A stretch of 9,072 bases of DNA from assembly GCA_900751665.1 (NCBI GenBank), contig CAADSV010000078.1, positions 1 through 9,072 of the forward strand, read 5' to 3'. This DNA comes from an uncultured Collinsella sp. (GTDB lineage Bacteria > Actinomycetota > Coriobacteriia > Coriobacteriales > Coriobacteriaceae). A program made the position numbers and the translations under genes. Positions 1 to 6,241 of this stretch are shown here, in pieces. A model generated the notes under the pieces. That model searched no databases and was not told the DNA's origin. It saw nothing but the letters and a program-made list of their open reading frames with translations. The first letter of the stretch is position 1; every line of letters starts with the position of its first letter.

Positions 1-2115
1 CACCCCACCCGGGCGCTCCTCCCCATCCTCAACGAATACGGCTGCGGCTGCGATTGCTCGAGCTATACCGAGCTCATGATTGCCCGCTCGCTGGGTATCA
101 CCGGCCACGACATCATGTTCTCGTCCAACGACACGCCGGCGGCGGACTTTGAGCTCGCCGACAAGCTGGGTGCCATCGTCAACTTTGACGACATCAGCCA
201 CATCGAGTTCTTTGAGCGCGTCGCGGGTCCCATCCCCAAGACGGTAAGCTGCCGCTTTAATCCGGGCGGCCTGTTCCAGCTCTCTAACGGCATTATGGAC
301 AACCCCGGCGACTCCAAGTACGGCATGACCACCGAGCAGCTCTTTGAGGCTTTCCGCATGCTCAAGGCCAAGGGCGCCGAGAATTTTGGCATCCATGCCT
401 TCCTTGCCAGCAACACCGTCACCAACGACTACTACCCCAAGCTCGCACGCATCCTCTTTGAACTTGCCGTGCGTCTGGAGCGCGAGACCGGCGCACATGT
501 CGCCTTTATCAATCTGTCCGGCGGTGTGGGTATCCCCTATCTGCCCGAACAGCAGGCCAACGACATTCACGCCATCGGCGAAGGAGTGCACGCGGCCTAC
601 GACGAGATCCTGGTTCCTGCCGGCATGGGCGATGTGGCCATCTGCACCGAGATGGGCCGCTTTATGATGGGCCCCTACGGCTGCCTGATCACCAAGGCCA
701 TCCACGAGAAGCAGATTTACAAGGACTATATCGGCGTGGACGCAAGCGCCGTCGACCTCATTCGTCCCGCTATGTATGGTGCCTACCACCACATTACGGT
801 GATGGGCCAGCCGAGTGGCGCCGACAAGATCACAGCGCCCGTTACGGACACCTACGACATCACGGGTAACTTGTGCGAGAACAACGATAAGTTCGCCATC
901 GACCGCGAGCTGCCGCAGATCGACATGGGCGACCTGCTTGTAATCCACGACACCGGCGCGCATGGCTACTCCATGGGCTACAACTACAACGGACGGCTGC
1001 GCTCCGCCGAGGTCCTGCTGCGCCCCGATGGCTCGGCCGAGCTCATTCGTCGCGCCGAGCGCCCGGGCGATTATTTTGCCACGCTCGACGTGCTGCCGTG
1101 CGGCCGTGAGCTGCTGGCAAAGTCGCGAGCCGAAAGTGCCCGCCGTCGCGCCCAAGACGAGCGCCTGGCAGTCGCCGCCCAATGGAACAAACGCATCCAG
1201 ATCGCGGACGCGAAGGAGAAGAACATGGACATCCGCAATCTCGAGGGCTCAATCGTCGCCCTTGTTACGCCATTTAAAAAGGACGGCAGTGTCGACTTTG
1301 ACGCACTCGAGCGCCTTATCGATTTCCACCTGCAAAACGGCACCGACGCCATCCTCACCCTGGGCACCACCGGCGAGAGCGCCACGATGACCGATGACGA
1401 AGACAACTCCGTCGTCGCCGCCGTGGTCAAGCAAGTCGCAGGCCGCATCCCCGTCATCGCCGGCTCGGGCTCCAACTCCACGCAGACGATGCTCACCAAG
1501 TCGCTCACCTACCAGGGCTTGGGAGCCGACGGCCTGCTGCTCATCACCCCCTACTACAACAAGTCCAATGAAGAGGGTATCTATCAGCACTTTAAGACCG
1601 TCGCCGATGCTGTGGACATCCCCTGCATCCTGTACAACATCCCCGGCCGCTGCGGCTGCGGCATCAGCGAGCGCAACGTAGAGCGCTTGGCCGCGCACCC
1701 CAACATCATGGGTATTAAGGAAGCCTCGGGCAACGTCGCCTACGCGGCCAAGATCGCTCACCTGCTGTCCGACGACTTCCGCATGTACTCGGGCGAGGAC
1801 GCGCTCACCGTGCCGCTCATGAGCCTGGGCGCCTCGGGCACCATTAGCGTGTGGGCCGACGTTCAGCCGCAGCTCGTGCATGACATGTGCCGCGCCTATC
1901 TGGACGGTGACGTGGCACGTGCCCGCGATATCCAGATTGCCGGTCAGCCGCTCATCAACGCCCTCTTTAGTGAGGTCAACCCCATCCCCGTTAAGGAAGC
2001 GCTCGCTCAGATGGGTATGATCGAGGCAAACTACCGCATGCCGCTATGCCCCATGGCCAACGACACGCGCGCTGCACTTACCGATGCTCTGAAGGGAGCT
2101 GGTCTGCTTGATTAA
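1..2115 (+). CDS. lysA-dapA: LysA-DapA in-frame fusion (5' partial): diaminopimelate decarboxylase joined to 4-hydroxy-tetrahydrodipicolinate synthase
   Basis: The reading frame is open from base 1 to the TAA at 2113-2115, about 704 codons, and contains two enzymes. The first (1 to about 1098) is the PLP-dependent, fold-III decarboxylase LysA, which converts meso-diaminopimelate to L-lysine. Visible motifs are GCDCSSYTEL, NLSGGVGIPY (PLP-phosphate loop), CTEMGRFMMGPYG, MYGAYHHI, CENNDKFAIDR (substrate-binding CExxD region) and HDTGAHGYSMGYNYNGR. The N-terminus with the PLP lysine lies outside the window. GIHAFLASNT replaces the usual HIGSQ motif, as I recall for one LysA subfamily. A linker of about 40 residues rich in Arg, Lys, Glu and Ala (about 1099-1224) then leads into a complete DapA. 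I read every codon from 1081 to 1227 and found no stop in this frame. The two enzymes are normally separate proteins. A single lost stop codon, or a sequencing error, could also give this arrangement, but both domains look intact. Confidence 0.8.
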   Translation, partial: HPTRALLPILNEYGCGCDCSSYTELMIARSLGITGHDIMFSSNDTPAADFELADKLGAIVNFDDISHIEFFERVAGPIPKTVSCRFNPGGLFQLSNGIMDNPGDSKYGMTTEQLFEAFRMLKAKGAENFGIHAFLASNTVTNDYYPKLARILFELAVRLERETGAHVAFINLSGGVGIPYLPEQQANDIHAIGEGVHAAYDEILVPAGMGDVAICTEMGRFMMGPYGCLITKAIHEKQIYKDYIGVDASAVDLIRPAMYGAYHHITVMGQPSGADKITAPVTDTYDITGNLCENNDKFAIDRELPQIDMGDLLVIHDTGAHGYSMGYNYNGRLRSAEVLLRPDGSAELIRRAERPGDYFATLDVLPCGRELLAKSRAESARRRAQDERLAVAAQWNKRIQIADAKEKNMDIRNLEGSIVALVTPFKKDGSVDFDALERLIDFHLQNGTDAILTLGTTGESATMTDDEDNSVVAAVVKQVAGRIPVIAGSGSNSTQTMLTKSLTYQGLGADGLLLITPYYNKSNEEGIYQHFKTVADAVDIPCILYNIPGRCGCGISERNVERLAAHPNIMGIKEASGNVAYAAKIAHLLSDDFRMYSGEDALTVPLMSLGASGTISVWADVQPQLVHDMCRAYLDGDVARARDIQIAGQPLINALFSEVNPIPVKEALAQMGMIEANYRMPLCPMANDTRAALTDALKGAGLLD
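1213..1218 (+). promoter_or_regulatory. Internal Shine-Dalgarno site for dapA inside the fused frame
   Basis: AAGGAG lies 6 nt before the ATG at 1225, which is ideal spacing. The same bases encode Lys-Glu in the linker. It could let ribosomes start DapA independently of the fused LysA. Its strength and position suggest that dapA was originally, or still is, separately translated. Confidence 0.65.
1225..2115 (+). CDS. dapA: 4-hydroxy-tetrahydrodipicolinate synthase (DapA), from the internal start
   Basis: From the ATG at 1225 the product is 296 residues, the usual DapA length. It condenses pyruvate with aspartate semialdehyde, the first committed step toward diaminopimelate and lysine, in the cytoplasm. 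It is a TIM barrel with GTTGES at 47-52 (Thr48 and Thr49 of the catalytic relay), Tyr110-Tyr111, YNIPGR at 137-142 (catalytic Tyr137, substrate-binding Arg142) and GIKEASG at 163-169, with Schiff-base Lys165. These match E. coli Thr44/45, Tyr107, Tyr133, Arg138 and Lys161 with a constant offset of four. At the E. coli lysine-feedback site, His53, His56 and Glu84 correspond to Asp57, Asp60 and Thr88, so lysine inhibition is probably weak. The frame is also open upstream into lysA, so this may be a domain, a separate product, or both. The stop overlaps the dapB start by 8 nt. Confidence 0.85.
   Translation: MDIRNLEGSIVALVTPFKKDGSVDFDALERLIDFHLQNGTDAILTLGTTGESATMTDDEDNSVVAAVVKQVAGRIPVIAGSGSNSTQTMLTKSLTYQGLGADGLLLITPYYNKSNEEGIYQHFKTVADAVDIPCILYNIPGRCGCGISERNVERLAAHPNIMGIKEASGNVAYAAKIAHLLSDDFRMYSGEDALTVPLMSLGASGTISVWADVQPQLVHDMCRAYLDGDVARARDIQIAGQPLINALFSEVNPIPVKEALAQMGMIEANYRMPLCPMANDTRAALTDALKGAGLLD
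2092..2098 (+). promoter_or_regulatory. Shine-Dalgarno site that fixes the TTG start of dapB
   Basis: AAGGGAG sits 9 nt before the TTG at 2108, within the last codons of dapA. The next ATG in frame (2126) would remove the first beta strand of the dinucleotide fold and has no comparable site, so TTG is preferred. Confidence 0.6.
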
Positions 2116-2848
2116 GAGCGTCATTATGGGAACGGGCCGCATGGGCTCGCTCATCCGAACCACCGCCGAGGGCGTTGTCGACGCCGCCGGTCAGCCCGTT
2201 TTTGACATCGTCGCCCAGATTGGCTTCGATTTGAGCGAGCTCGAGAACGCACCGGCCGCCGATGTAATCATCGACTTCTCGAACGTCGTTACCTTCGATG
2301 CCGTCGTCGCCTATGTCGAGCGCACGGGTGCCGCGTTGGTCTCGGGCACCACGGGCTACACCCCCGAGCAGATGGACCGCCTGCGCGAGCTGGGCCAGAA
2401 TGCCCGCGTTATGCACTCGGGCAATTACTCCATCGGTATTGCAGCCCTGCGTCATCTGGTAGCGCAGGCCACACGCGAGCTGCCCGGCTTTGACTGTGAG
2501 ATCGTCGAGACGCACCACAACCAAAAGGTCGATGCCCCCAGCGGCACAGCCAAGTTGCTGCTCGATGCCGTCGTCGAAGCCGAGCCCGAGGCAGGCTACC
2601 ACCCCGTCTATGGCCGCGAGGGCATGTGCGGAGCGCGCGACCCCAAGGAGATCGGCATGCACTCGCTGCGCGGCGGTACCGTCGCCGGCGTGCACGAGAT
2701 AAGTTTCTTTGGCCAGGACGAGGAAGTCACGCTCACCCACCGCGCCACGAGCCGTCAGATCTTTGTCAACGGCGCCTTGGCAGCCGCGCAGAAGCTCGTC
2801 ACCCGTGAGCACGGCTTCTATACGTTCGACCAGGTCATGTTTGCCTAA
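2108..2848 (+). CDS. dapB: 4-hydroxy-tetrahydrodipicolinate reductase (DapB)
   Basis: The 246-residue product reduces the DapA product to tetrahydrodipicolinate using NAD(P)H. The N-terminal Rossmann motif is GTGRMG at 8-13, followed by VIIDFS at 53-58 and GTTG at 80-83. The family signature ETHHNQKVDAPSGTA spans 134-148. His136 and Lys140 correspond to the catalytic His159 and Lys163 of E. coli, and SGT binds substrate carboxylates. The C-terminal part carries GMHSLRGG and HEISFFG, which form the tetramerisation and substrate domain. It is shorter than the 273-residue E. coli enzyme, mainly because the segment between the nucleotide-binding glycine loop and VIIDFS is compact. The TTG start overlaps the dapA stop by 8 nt, so translation of the two genes is probably coupled. 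dapH follows after 39 nt. Confidence 0.95.
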   Translation: MIKSVIMGTGRMGSLIRTTAEGVVDAAGQPVFDIVAQIGFDLSELENAPAADVIIDFSNVVTFDAVVAYVERTGAALVSGTTGYTPEQMDRLRELGQNARVMHSGNYSIGIAALRHLVAQATRELPGFDCEIVETHHNQKVDAPSGTAKLLLDAVVEAEPEAGYHPVYGREGMCGARDPKEIGMHSLRGGTVAGVHEISFFGQDEEVTLTHRATSRQIFVNGALAAAQKLVTREHGFYTFDQVMFA

Positions 2849-2887
2849 CCAGGAATCAACCGAATCCACCCAAAGGAGAGATAGCAA

Positions 2888-3607
2888 ATGAGCAACGCAG
2901 CCGAGATGGATGCACAGGAGATTATCAACTACATCGCCACCGCGCCCAAAAAGACGCCCGTCAAGCTGTACGTGCGCGAAAAGCCCGGCATGAAGGTCCA
3001 GTGGGGCGATGCGCACGTCTACGGTGGTCGTCGCGGCAAGACCGTCTTTGGCGACTGGGAGGAACTCAAGGCCATCCTGGACGCCAATGCCGATTCCATC
3101 GATTACTACGACGTCGAGAATGACTGCCGCAACTCCGCCGTCCCCATGCTCGACCTTAAGGGCATCAACGCCCGCATTGAGCCGGGCGCGATCATCCGCG
3201 ACCGCGTCGAGATCGGCGACCGCGCCGTCATCATGATGGGCGCCATCATCAACATCGGCTCCGTTATCGGCGAGGGTTCCATGATCGATATGGGCGCCGT
3301 GCTGGGCGGTCGCGCCACCGTGGGCAAGAACTGCCACATCGGCGCCGGCACCGTACTGGCAGGCGTCGTTGAGCCCGCGAGTGCCACGCCCGTCATCATC
3401 GAGGATGATGTCATGATTGGTGCCAACGCCGTGGTCCTGGAGGGCGTGCGCGTGGGCAAGGGCGCCGTCGTGGCTGCCGGTGCCGTGTGCGTCGAGGACG
3501 TCCCCACCGGCGCCGTCGTGGCCGGTGTCCCCGCCCGCGTCATCAAGATGTGTGACGCCCAGACCGACAGCAAGACCGGCCTGGAAGAGGGCCTGCGCCA
3601 GCTCTAG
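2888..3607 (+). CDS. dapH: Tetrahydrodipicolinate N-acetyltransferase (DapH)
   Basis: The 239-residue protein begins at an ATG with AAAGGAG 9 nt upstream. The first 90 or so residues resemble the DapH N-terminal domain (NYIATAPKKTPVKLYV). From about residue 95 the chain becomes a left-handed beta helix of hexapeptide repeats (ARIEPGAIIRDRVEIGD onward, then IGAGTVLAGVVEP), ending with AGVPARVIK, typical of trimeric acyltransferases. The length and N-terminal domain fit the acetyl-CoA-dependent enzyme of the Bacillus-type pathway rather than the longer succinyl-CoA-dependent DapD. It would make N-acetyl-2-amino-6-oxopimelate, which then needs an aminotransferase and a deacetylase. No deacetylase is present in the window, but an aminotransferase lies on the opposite strand at 7394-8557. 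This is the last visible gene of the dap operon. Confidence 0.9.
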   Translation: MSNAAEMDAQEIINYIATAPKKTPVKLYVREKPGMKVQWGDAHVYGGRRGKTVFGDWEELKAILDANADSIDYYDVENDCRNSAVPMLDLKGINARIEPGAIIRDRVEIGDRAVIMMGAIINIGSVIGEGSMIDMGAVLGGRATVGKNCHIGAGTVLAGVVEPASATPVIIEDDVMIGANAVVLEGVRVGKGAVVAAGAVCVEDVPTGAVVAGVPARVIKMCDAQTDSKTGLEEGLRQL

Positions 3608-3608
3608 G

Positions 3609-3636
3609 GTTACGCGGTTTTGACAAACCGCGTAAC
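3609..3636. terminator. Perfect stem-loop just after dapH, without a U-tract
   Basis: A 12-bp perfect inverted repeat (GTTACGCGGTTT at 3609-3620 and its complement at 3625-3636) with a TGAC loop begins 1 nt after the dapH stop. Neither strand has a run of T after the stem, so it is not a classical intrinsic terminator. It may protect the 3' end, assist termination, or bind a protein as a palindrome. Confidence 0.4.
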
Positions 3637-3685
3637 AGGTCGACGCTCCAAACGACTCGGAGCGGCAATCTGACGTTCAATCGTC

Positions 3686-3710
3686 GGGCATGACCAGAAG
3701 GTCAATGCCC
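3686..3710. other. Bulged hairpin in the convergent intergenic region
   Basis: GGGCATGACC at 3686-3695 pairs with 3700-3710 through ten base pairs, with one bulged A (3704) and an AGAA loop. On the + strand it is followed by a pyrimidine-rich stretch without a clean T-run. Together with the neighbouring stem-loops it makes up most of the 243-nt gap between dapH and the ndpA-like gene. Its function is unknown. Confidence 0.3.
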
Positions 3711-3790
3711 TCCTCTTTCTCGTCACCTTGCTCGCTCTGGGTCGTTTTCGCTGACGTATGCTCAACCTGCAAGGCAATTCAACCCCAAGC

Positions 3791-3830
3791 AAAAAAGGCC
3801 GAAGTCCCGAAGGGTTTCGGCCTTTGTTTT
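3791..3830. terminator. Bidirectional Rho-independent terminator between convergent genes
   Basis: AAAGGCCGAAG at 3794-3804 pairs with TTTCGGCCTTT at 3815-3825, with one G-T pair. CCC/GGG extends the stem inward around a GAA loop with one bulged T. The + strand continues TTTGTTTT, and the - strand has a run of six T (3796-3791). It can therefore end the dap operon from the left and the ndpA-like gene from the right. It lies 21 nt past the ndpA-like stop. Confidence 0.88.
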
Positions 3831-3850
3831 CCACAGCGTCCAAGCGCAGT

Positions 3851-4855
3851 TTATCGGTTCTCGATGCTGCCGATGTTTTTGAGCTCGATGGAGATGAGGC
3901 CGTTGGGCTCGTTGACAAACTCGATGTACTCAGAGTTCGAACCCATCTCGGCCGGGAAGCTGATCTCGATACCCGTGTCGGTACGGATCTTATGATTGCG
4001 CACCGCCGCGCGTTCGACCTGCTTGCGCTCCACGGGCACACGCTCAGGCACCTTCTCCTCGGTCAGCGCCGCGCGCACACTCTCCTTGATAACCGGTTCG
4101 TCCTCAAAGACCTCGTCGACGATATCCCAAGGCGGCAGCTCCTCGTCATCCTCAACCTTCTCGGCAACGGCAGCCTTAACCTTAGCGAGCGCTACAGCCG
4201 TGTTGGCACCGTGCTCCTCGGCGGCTTCCTCGACCACACGCGTCACGGTGTCGATGACCTCCTTGCCCGATACGCCCGTGTCGCACTGCAGCAAGCCATC
4301 GGGGATAAGCATACGGTCCTCGCCGGCAATCTTGCGCTTCTTGTCCACGTAGCCGATCTCCATGGTACTCGCGCGCACGATGGCATAGCTCGGCACCTTT
4401 TGCGAGGGGTTCGGCAGGATGGCGTAGTGGCGCGCGATGTCGTTGCGCACCTCCCCCTCCTCGCGGCCCACTTCGTGCATAAAAGCCTGCTTGGAGCCCA
4501 GCAGCATCACGGCAAACCAGCGGGCATCCTCATCGTCGTCAAAATCGGCCACGAGCACGTCGGTGGACTCGGCTTTCTCGGCTTTGGTGAGCTCGGAGGA
4601 GATAAACTCCGCAATCTGCTGCGACAGGTCCACGAACTCGCGCTCGCCAAAGAAATAGCCCTTGAGCTCGCCGCCAAACGCAGAGTTCTCAGCAAACGTG
4701 GCGCGTTTATTGTCGGCCGAGGTGCGTGCGCGGCGCAGATGTGTGGTCACGAAGTTGCGCACGGTACGACTCTCGATATCGAGCTCGCGCTGGCTCATGA
4801 CGTTGACGGCAGAGTCAAAGTCCAGGATATGCAGAATCGCGTGGTTGATTTTCAT
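3851..4855 (-). CDS. NdpA/YejK-family 37-kDa nucleoid-associated protein
   Basis: The 334-residue protein starts MKINHAILHILDFDSAVNV, the hallmark N-terminus of the NA37/NdpA/YejK family, which binds or associates with the nucleoid and is found in bacteria and some phages. Other family-like segments are LSQQIAEFISSELTKAEK, VLVADFDDDEDARWFAVMLLG, HYAILPNPSQKV, YAIVRASTMEIGYVDKK and a C-terminal ISFPAEMGSNSEYIEFV. Residues 221-245 or so are strongly acidic. I chose the ATG at 4855 because ACGGA lies 9 nt upstream. An ATG at 4864 would add three residues, but ACGGA would then touch it. A putative -10 box sits about 40 nt upstream and a strong terminator follows the stop. The family's biochemical role is poorly defined. 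No phage genes are adjacent, so this looks like a chromosomal housekeeping copy. Confidence 0.88.
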   Translation of the reverse strand: MKINHAILHILDFDSAVNVMSQRELDIESRTVRNFVTTHLRRARTSADNKRATFAENSAFGGELKGYFFGEREFVDLSQQIAEFISSELTKAEKAESTDVLVADFDDDEDARWFAVMLLGSKQAFMHEVGREEGEVRNDIARHYAILPNPSQKVPSYAIVRASTMEIGYVDKKRKIAGEDRMLIPDGLLQCDTGVSGKEVIDTVTRVVEEAAEEHGANTAVALAKVKAAVAEKVEDDEELPPWDIVDEVFEDEPVIKESVRAALTEEKVPERVPVERKQVERAAVRNHKIRTDTGIEISFPAEMGSNSEYIEFVNEPNGLISIELKNIGSIENR

Positions 4856-4893
4856 ATACGGCATTCCGTTCTAGATCGATTTCGGCACGAACC

Positions 4894-4899
4894 AGTATA
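4894..4899 (-). promoter_or_regulatory. Putative -10 box for the ndpA-like gene
   Basis: On the - strand TATACT (5 of 6 match to TATAAT) would give a short leader before the start codon. No good -35 hexamer is found at 16-18 nt spacing, so this is tentative. Confidence 0.35.
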
Positions 4900-4931
4900 G
4901 CGGTCGAGCCCGCCCCAGGCGCATCGAAGAT

Positions 4932-4963
4932 TGGTACATCGGGGACAGGTTGCTTTGCGCCAA
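4932..4963 (+). repeat. Dispersed GGGGACAGGTT-type repeat, copy R1
   Basis: This 32-nt element matches 6145-6176 at 27 positions in the same orientation. The core is CGGGGACAGGTTGCTTTGCG, and the ends (GGTACA and TGCGCC) are an imperfect inverted pair. It lies 3 nt downstream of the stop of the DUF2974 gene. Similar GGGGTCAGGT motifs are known to me as intergenic repeats near REP-associated (Y1) transposases. No such transposase is in the window, so the class is an inference. Confidence 0.7.
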
Positions 4964-4966
4964 TGG

Positions 4967-6127
4967 CTAGCGCAGGAGCTCGGACTGCCCAGCCCCGAGC
5001 TGTTCTGCCCAACTCTTGCCGGCAGCGGGCATGTCGAACTGGGGTCGTTTGGGCAGCAGTGCGCATTTAAGGATTGCCACGATGGTCTGCGAGACAAAGC
5101 GTCGTGTATCCTTGTCAAAGCCTTGCGCAGCCTGAAGCATCACGGGCAGGCTCTCGCGCAGATTCCCAGCGATATCCGCAAACCGCTCAGCACCCGTAGC
5201 CTCAAACACGGAGAACAACGCATCTACAAAACGCTCGCGCTCGCTAGGCGACACTGCAAGCAGCATCTCGCGAATGGAGCCATCAACGTATCGAGCACCG
5301 GCGGACAGGCGCTCACAGTACACGAAGTCGCGACCATCAACCACCCAGCTAAAGGGATTGTGCTGCAGCAGGCTGAACTCGGTGCTCTCAACGATGGCAT
5401 AGTCCTCCTGTGTCTCGAACATCATGCCAAAGATCGACGACCGAGGTAGCGTCTTGTCGATTCGACCGGAAAGATCGGCAAAGGCGTCGCCGTTCAGAAA
5501 CTCCTCGACGAAGCCCGGGCCATCATGGGAATACGCCCGTTCGATTCGCTCACGGGCGATGTTGGAGCACATCGCCGCACCGTACACCGCAAGGTTTCCA
5601 CCCTTGGAATGACCTCCGCACAAAAGCGGCCCGTCAATCGCATCCGCCGCCTCGTCCACATAACGTGCCGCGGATTCCTGGGCCGGCACAGGACACCGGA
5701 ACGCCATGTTAAAGTCCTCTTTCCAGCCCACAATCGTGCTGTCGGTCCCCCGGAAGGAAAGATAACTAAACCCCGCAGGAAACCGGAACGCCATGGCTGC
5801 AAACTGCTCTGTCGCCACCACATCGCTCACGGCACGATAGCCGCAAACGTGCACGCCACGGTAGCGAGGGCTTGCTGCCACGGCCTCCAGCAAGGCCCTG
5901 CTCCCCTCTGGGTCCCACAAGTCGTCAATCATGTCCCGGTAGCACTCGGCACGCAGCAGCTCGCGTACGTCTAGGCCCTGCCAGTTCGTCAGCTCCGCCA
6001 TATCACCCGGCAAACGCAAATAGGACAACCACGCAAAGACCAGGCTATCCACCGCGCAGAACGGCCGCTCCTCAAACGGATCGAACGCCGTCTGGGCATA
6101 GGTCAAAAAATTAGGCGAATCCGACAT
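4967..6127 (-). CDS. DUF2974 (Mbeg1-like) alpha/beta-hydrolase family protein
   Basis: The 386-residue protein has the signature of the DUF2974/Mbeg1-like lipase-fold family: an N-terminal NFLTY motif and PFCAVDSLVFAWLSYL (22-37), SYLSFRGTDSTIVGWKEDFNM (121-141), and the nucleophile elbow GGHSKGGNLAVYG (171-183) with Ser174. It continues with YSHDGPGF (199-206), the RIDKTLPRSSIFGMMF segment (222-237) and HNPFSWVVDG (256-265). The FRGTD strand resembles the oxyanion-hole region of class 3 lipases. The family is widespread in Firmicutes and Actinobacteria. Its substrate is not established, and esterase or lipase activity is an inference from the fold. No signal peptide or membrane segment is evident, so it is probably cytoplasmic. 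GGGAGG precedes the ATG at a short 3-nt spacing. Two copies of a dispersed repeat bracket the gene, and the upstream copy occupies the space where its promoter would be expected. Confidence 0.88.
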   Translation of the reverse strand: MSDSPNFLTYAQTAFDPFEERPFCAVDSLVFAWLSYLRLPGDMAELTNWQGLDVRELLRAECYRDMIDDLWDPEGSRALLEAVAASPRYRGVHVCGYRAVSDVVATEQFAAMAFRFPAGFSYLSFRGTDSTIVGWKEDFNMAFRCPVPAQESAARYVDEAADAIDGPLLCGGHSKGGNLAVYGAAMCSNIARERIERAYSHDGPGFVEEFLNGDAFADLSGRIDKTLPRSSIFGMMFETQEDYAIVESTEFSLLQHNPFSWVVDGRDFVYCERLSAGARYVDGSIREMLLAVSPSERERFVDALFSVFEATGAERFADIAGNLRESLPVMLQAAQGFDKDTRRFVSQTIVAILKCALLPKRPQFDMPAAGKSWAEQLGAGQSELLR

Positions 6128-6144
6128 GGCCCTCCCATCAACTA

Positions 6145-6176
6145 TGGTGCATTGGGGTCAGGTTACTTTGCACCAA
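6145..6176 (+). repeat. Dispersed GGGGTCAGGTT-type repeat, copy R2
   Basis: This is the second copy of the 32-nt repeat, with core TTGGGGTCAGGTTACTTTGC. Here the ends are a perfect inverted pair, GGTGCA and TGCACC, so the element can fold as a hairpin. It lies 17 nt upstream of the DUF2974 start codon, and its right end merges with the A-run (6175-6180) that forms the U-tract of the ldh terminator. Confidence 0.7.
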
Positions 6177-6207
6177 AAAAGCGCCCGGGCTGTGTGGACC
6201 CGGACGC
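6175..6207 (-). terminator. Rho-independent terminator of ldh
   Basis: On the - strand GCGTCCGGG pairs with CCCGGGCGC (9 bp, one T-G pair) around a 9-nt loop, followed by six T. It starts about 34 nt after the ldh stop codon and precedes the DUF2974 gene, separating the two transcripts. Confidence 0.88.
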
Positions 6208-6241
6208 CTTCATTGTAGCTTTTCGCTCCAGCGAGCTTGAT

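Noticed and set aside
2078..3337. A 419-codon open frame on the - strand opposite dapB and dapH
   Set aside because: It is antisense to two clearly recognisable enzymes, has low-complexity Asp/Ala/Gly/His-rich content and no family motifs. Long antisense frames are expected in G+C-rich coding sequence.
3758..4900. A 380-codon + strand frame opposite the ndpA-like gene
   Set aside because: It passes through the bidirectional terminator, is the mirror of a recognised protein and has no motif of its own.
4932..6176. A CRISPR array or a complete insertion sequence formed by the two repeats
   Set aside because: There are only two copies more than 1 kb apart, with no spacers, no cas genes and no transposase between them.
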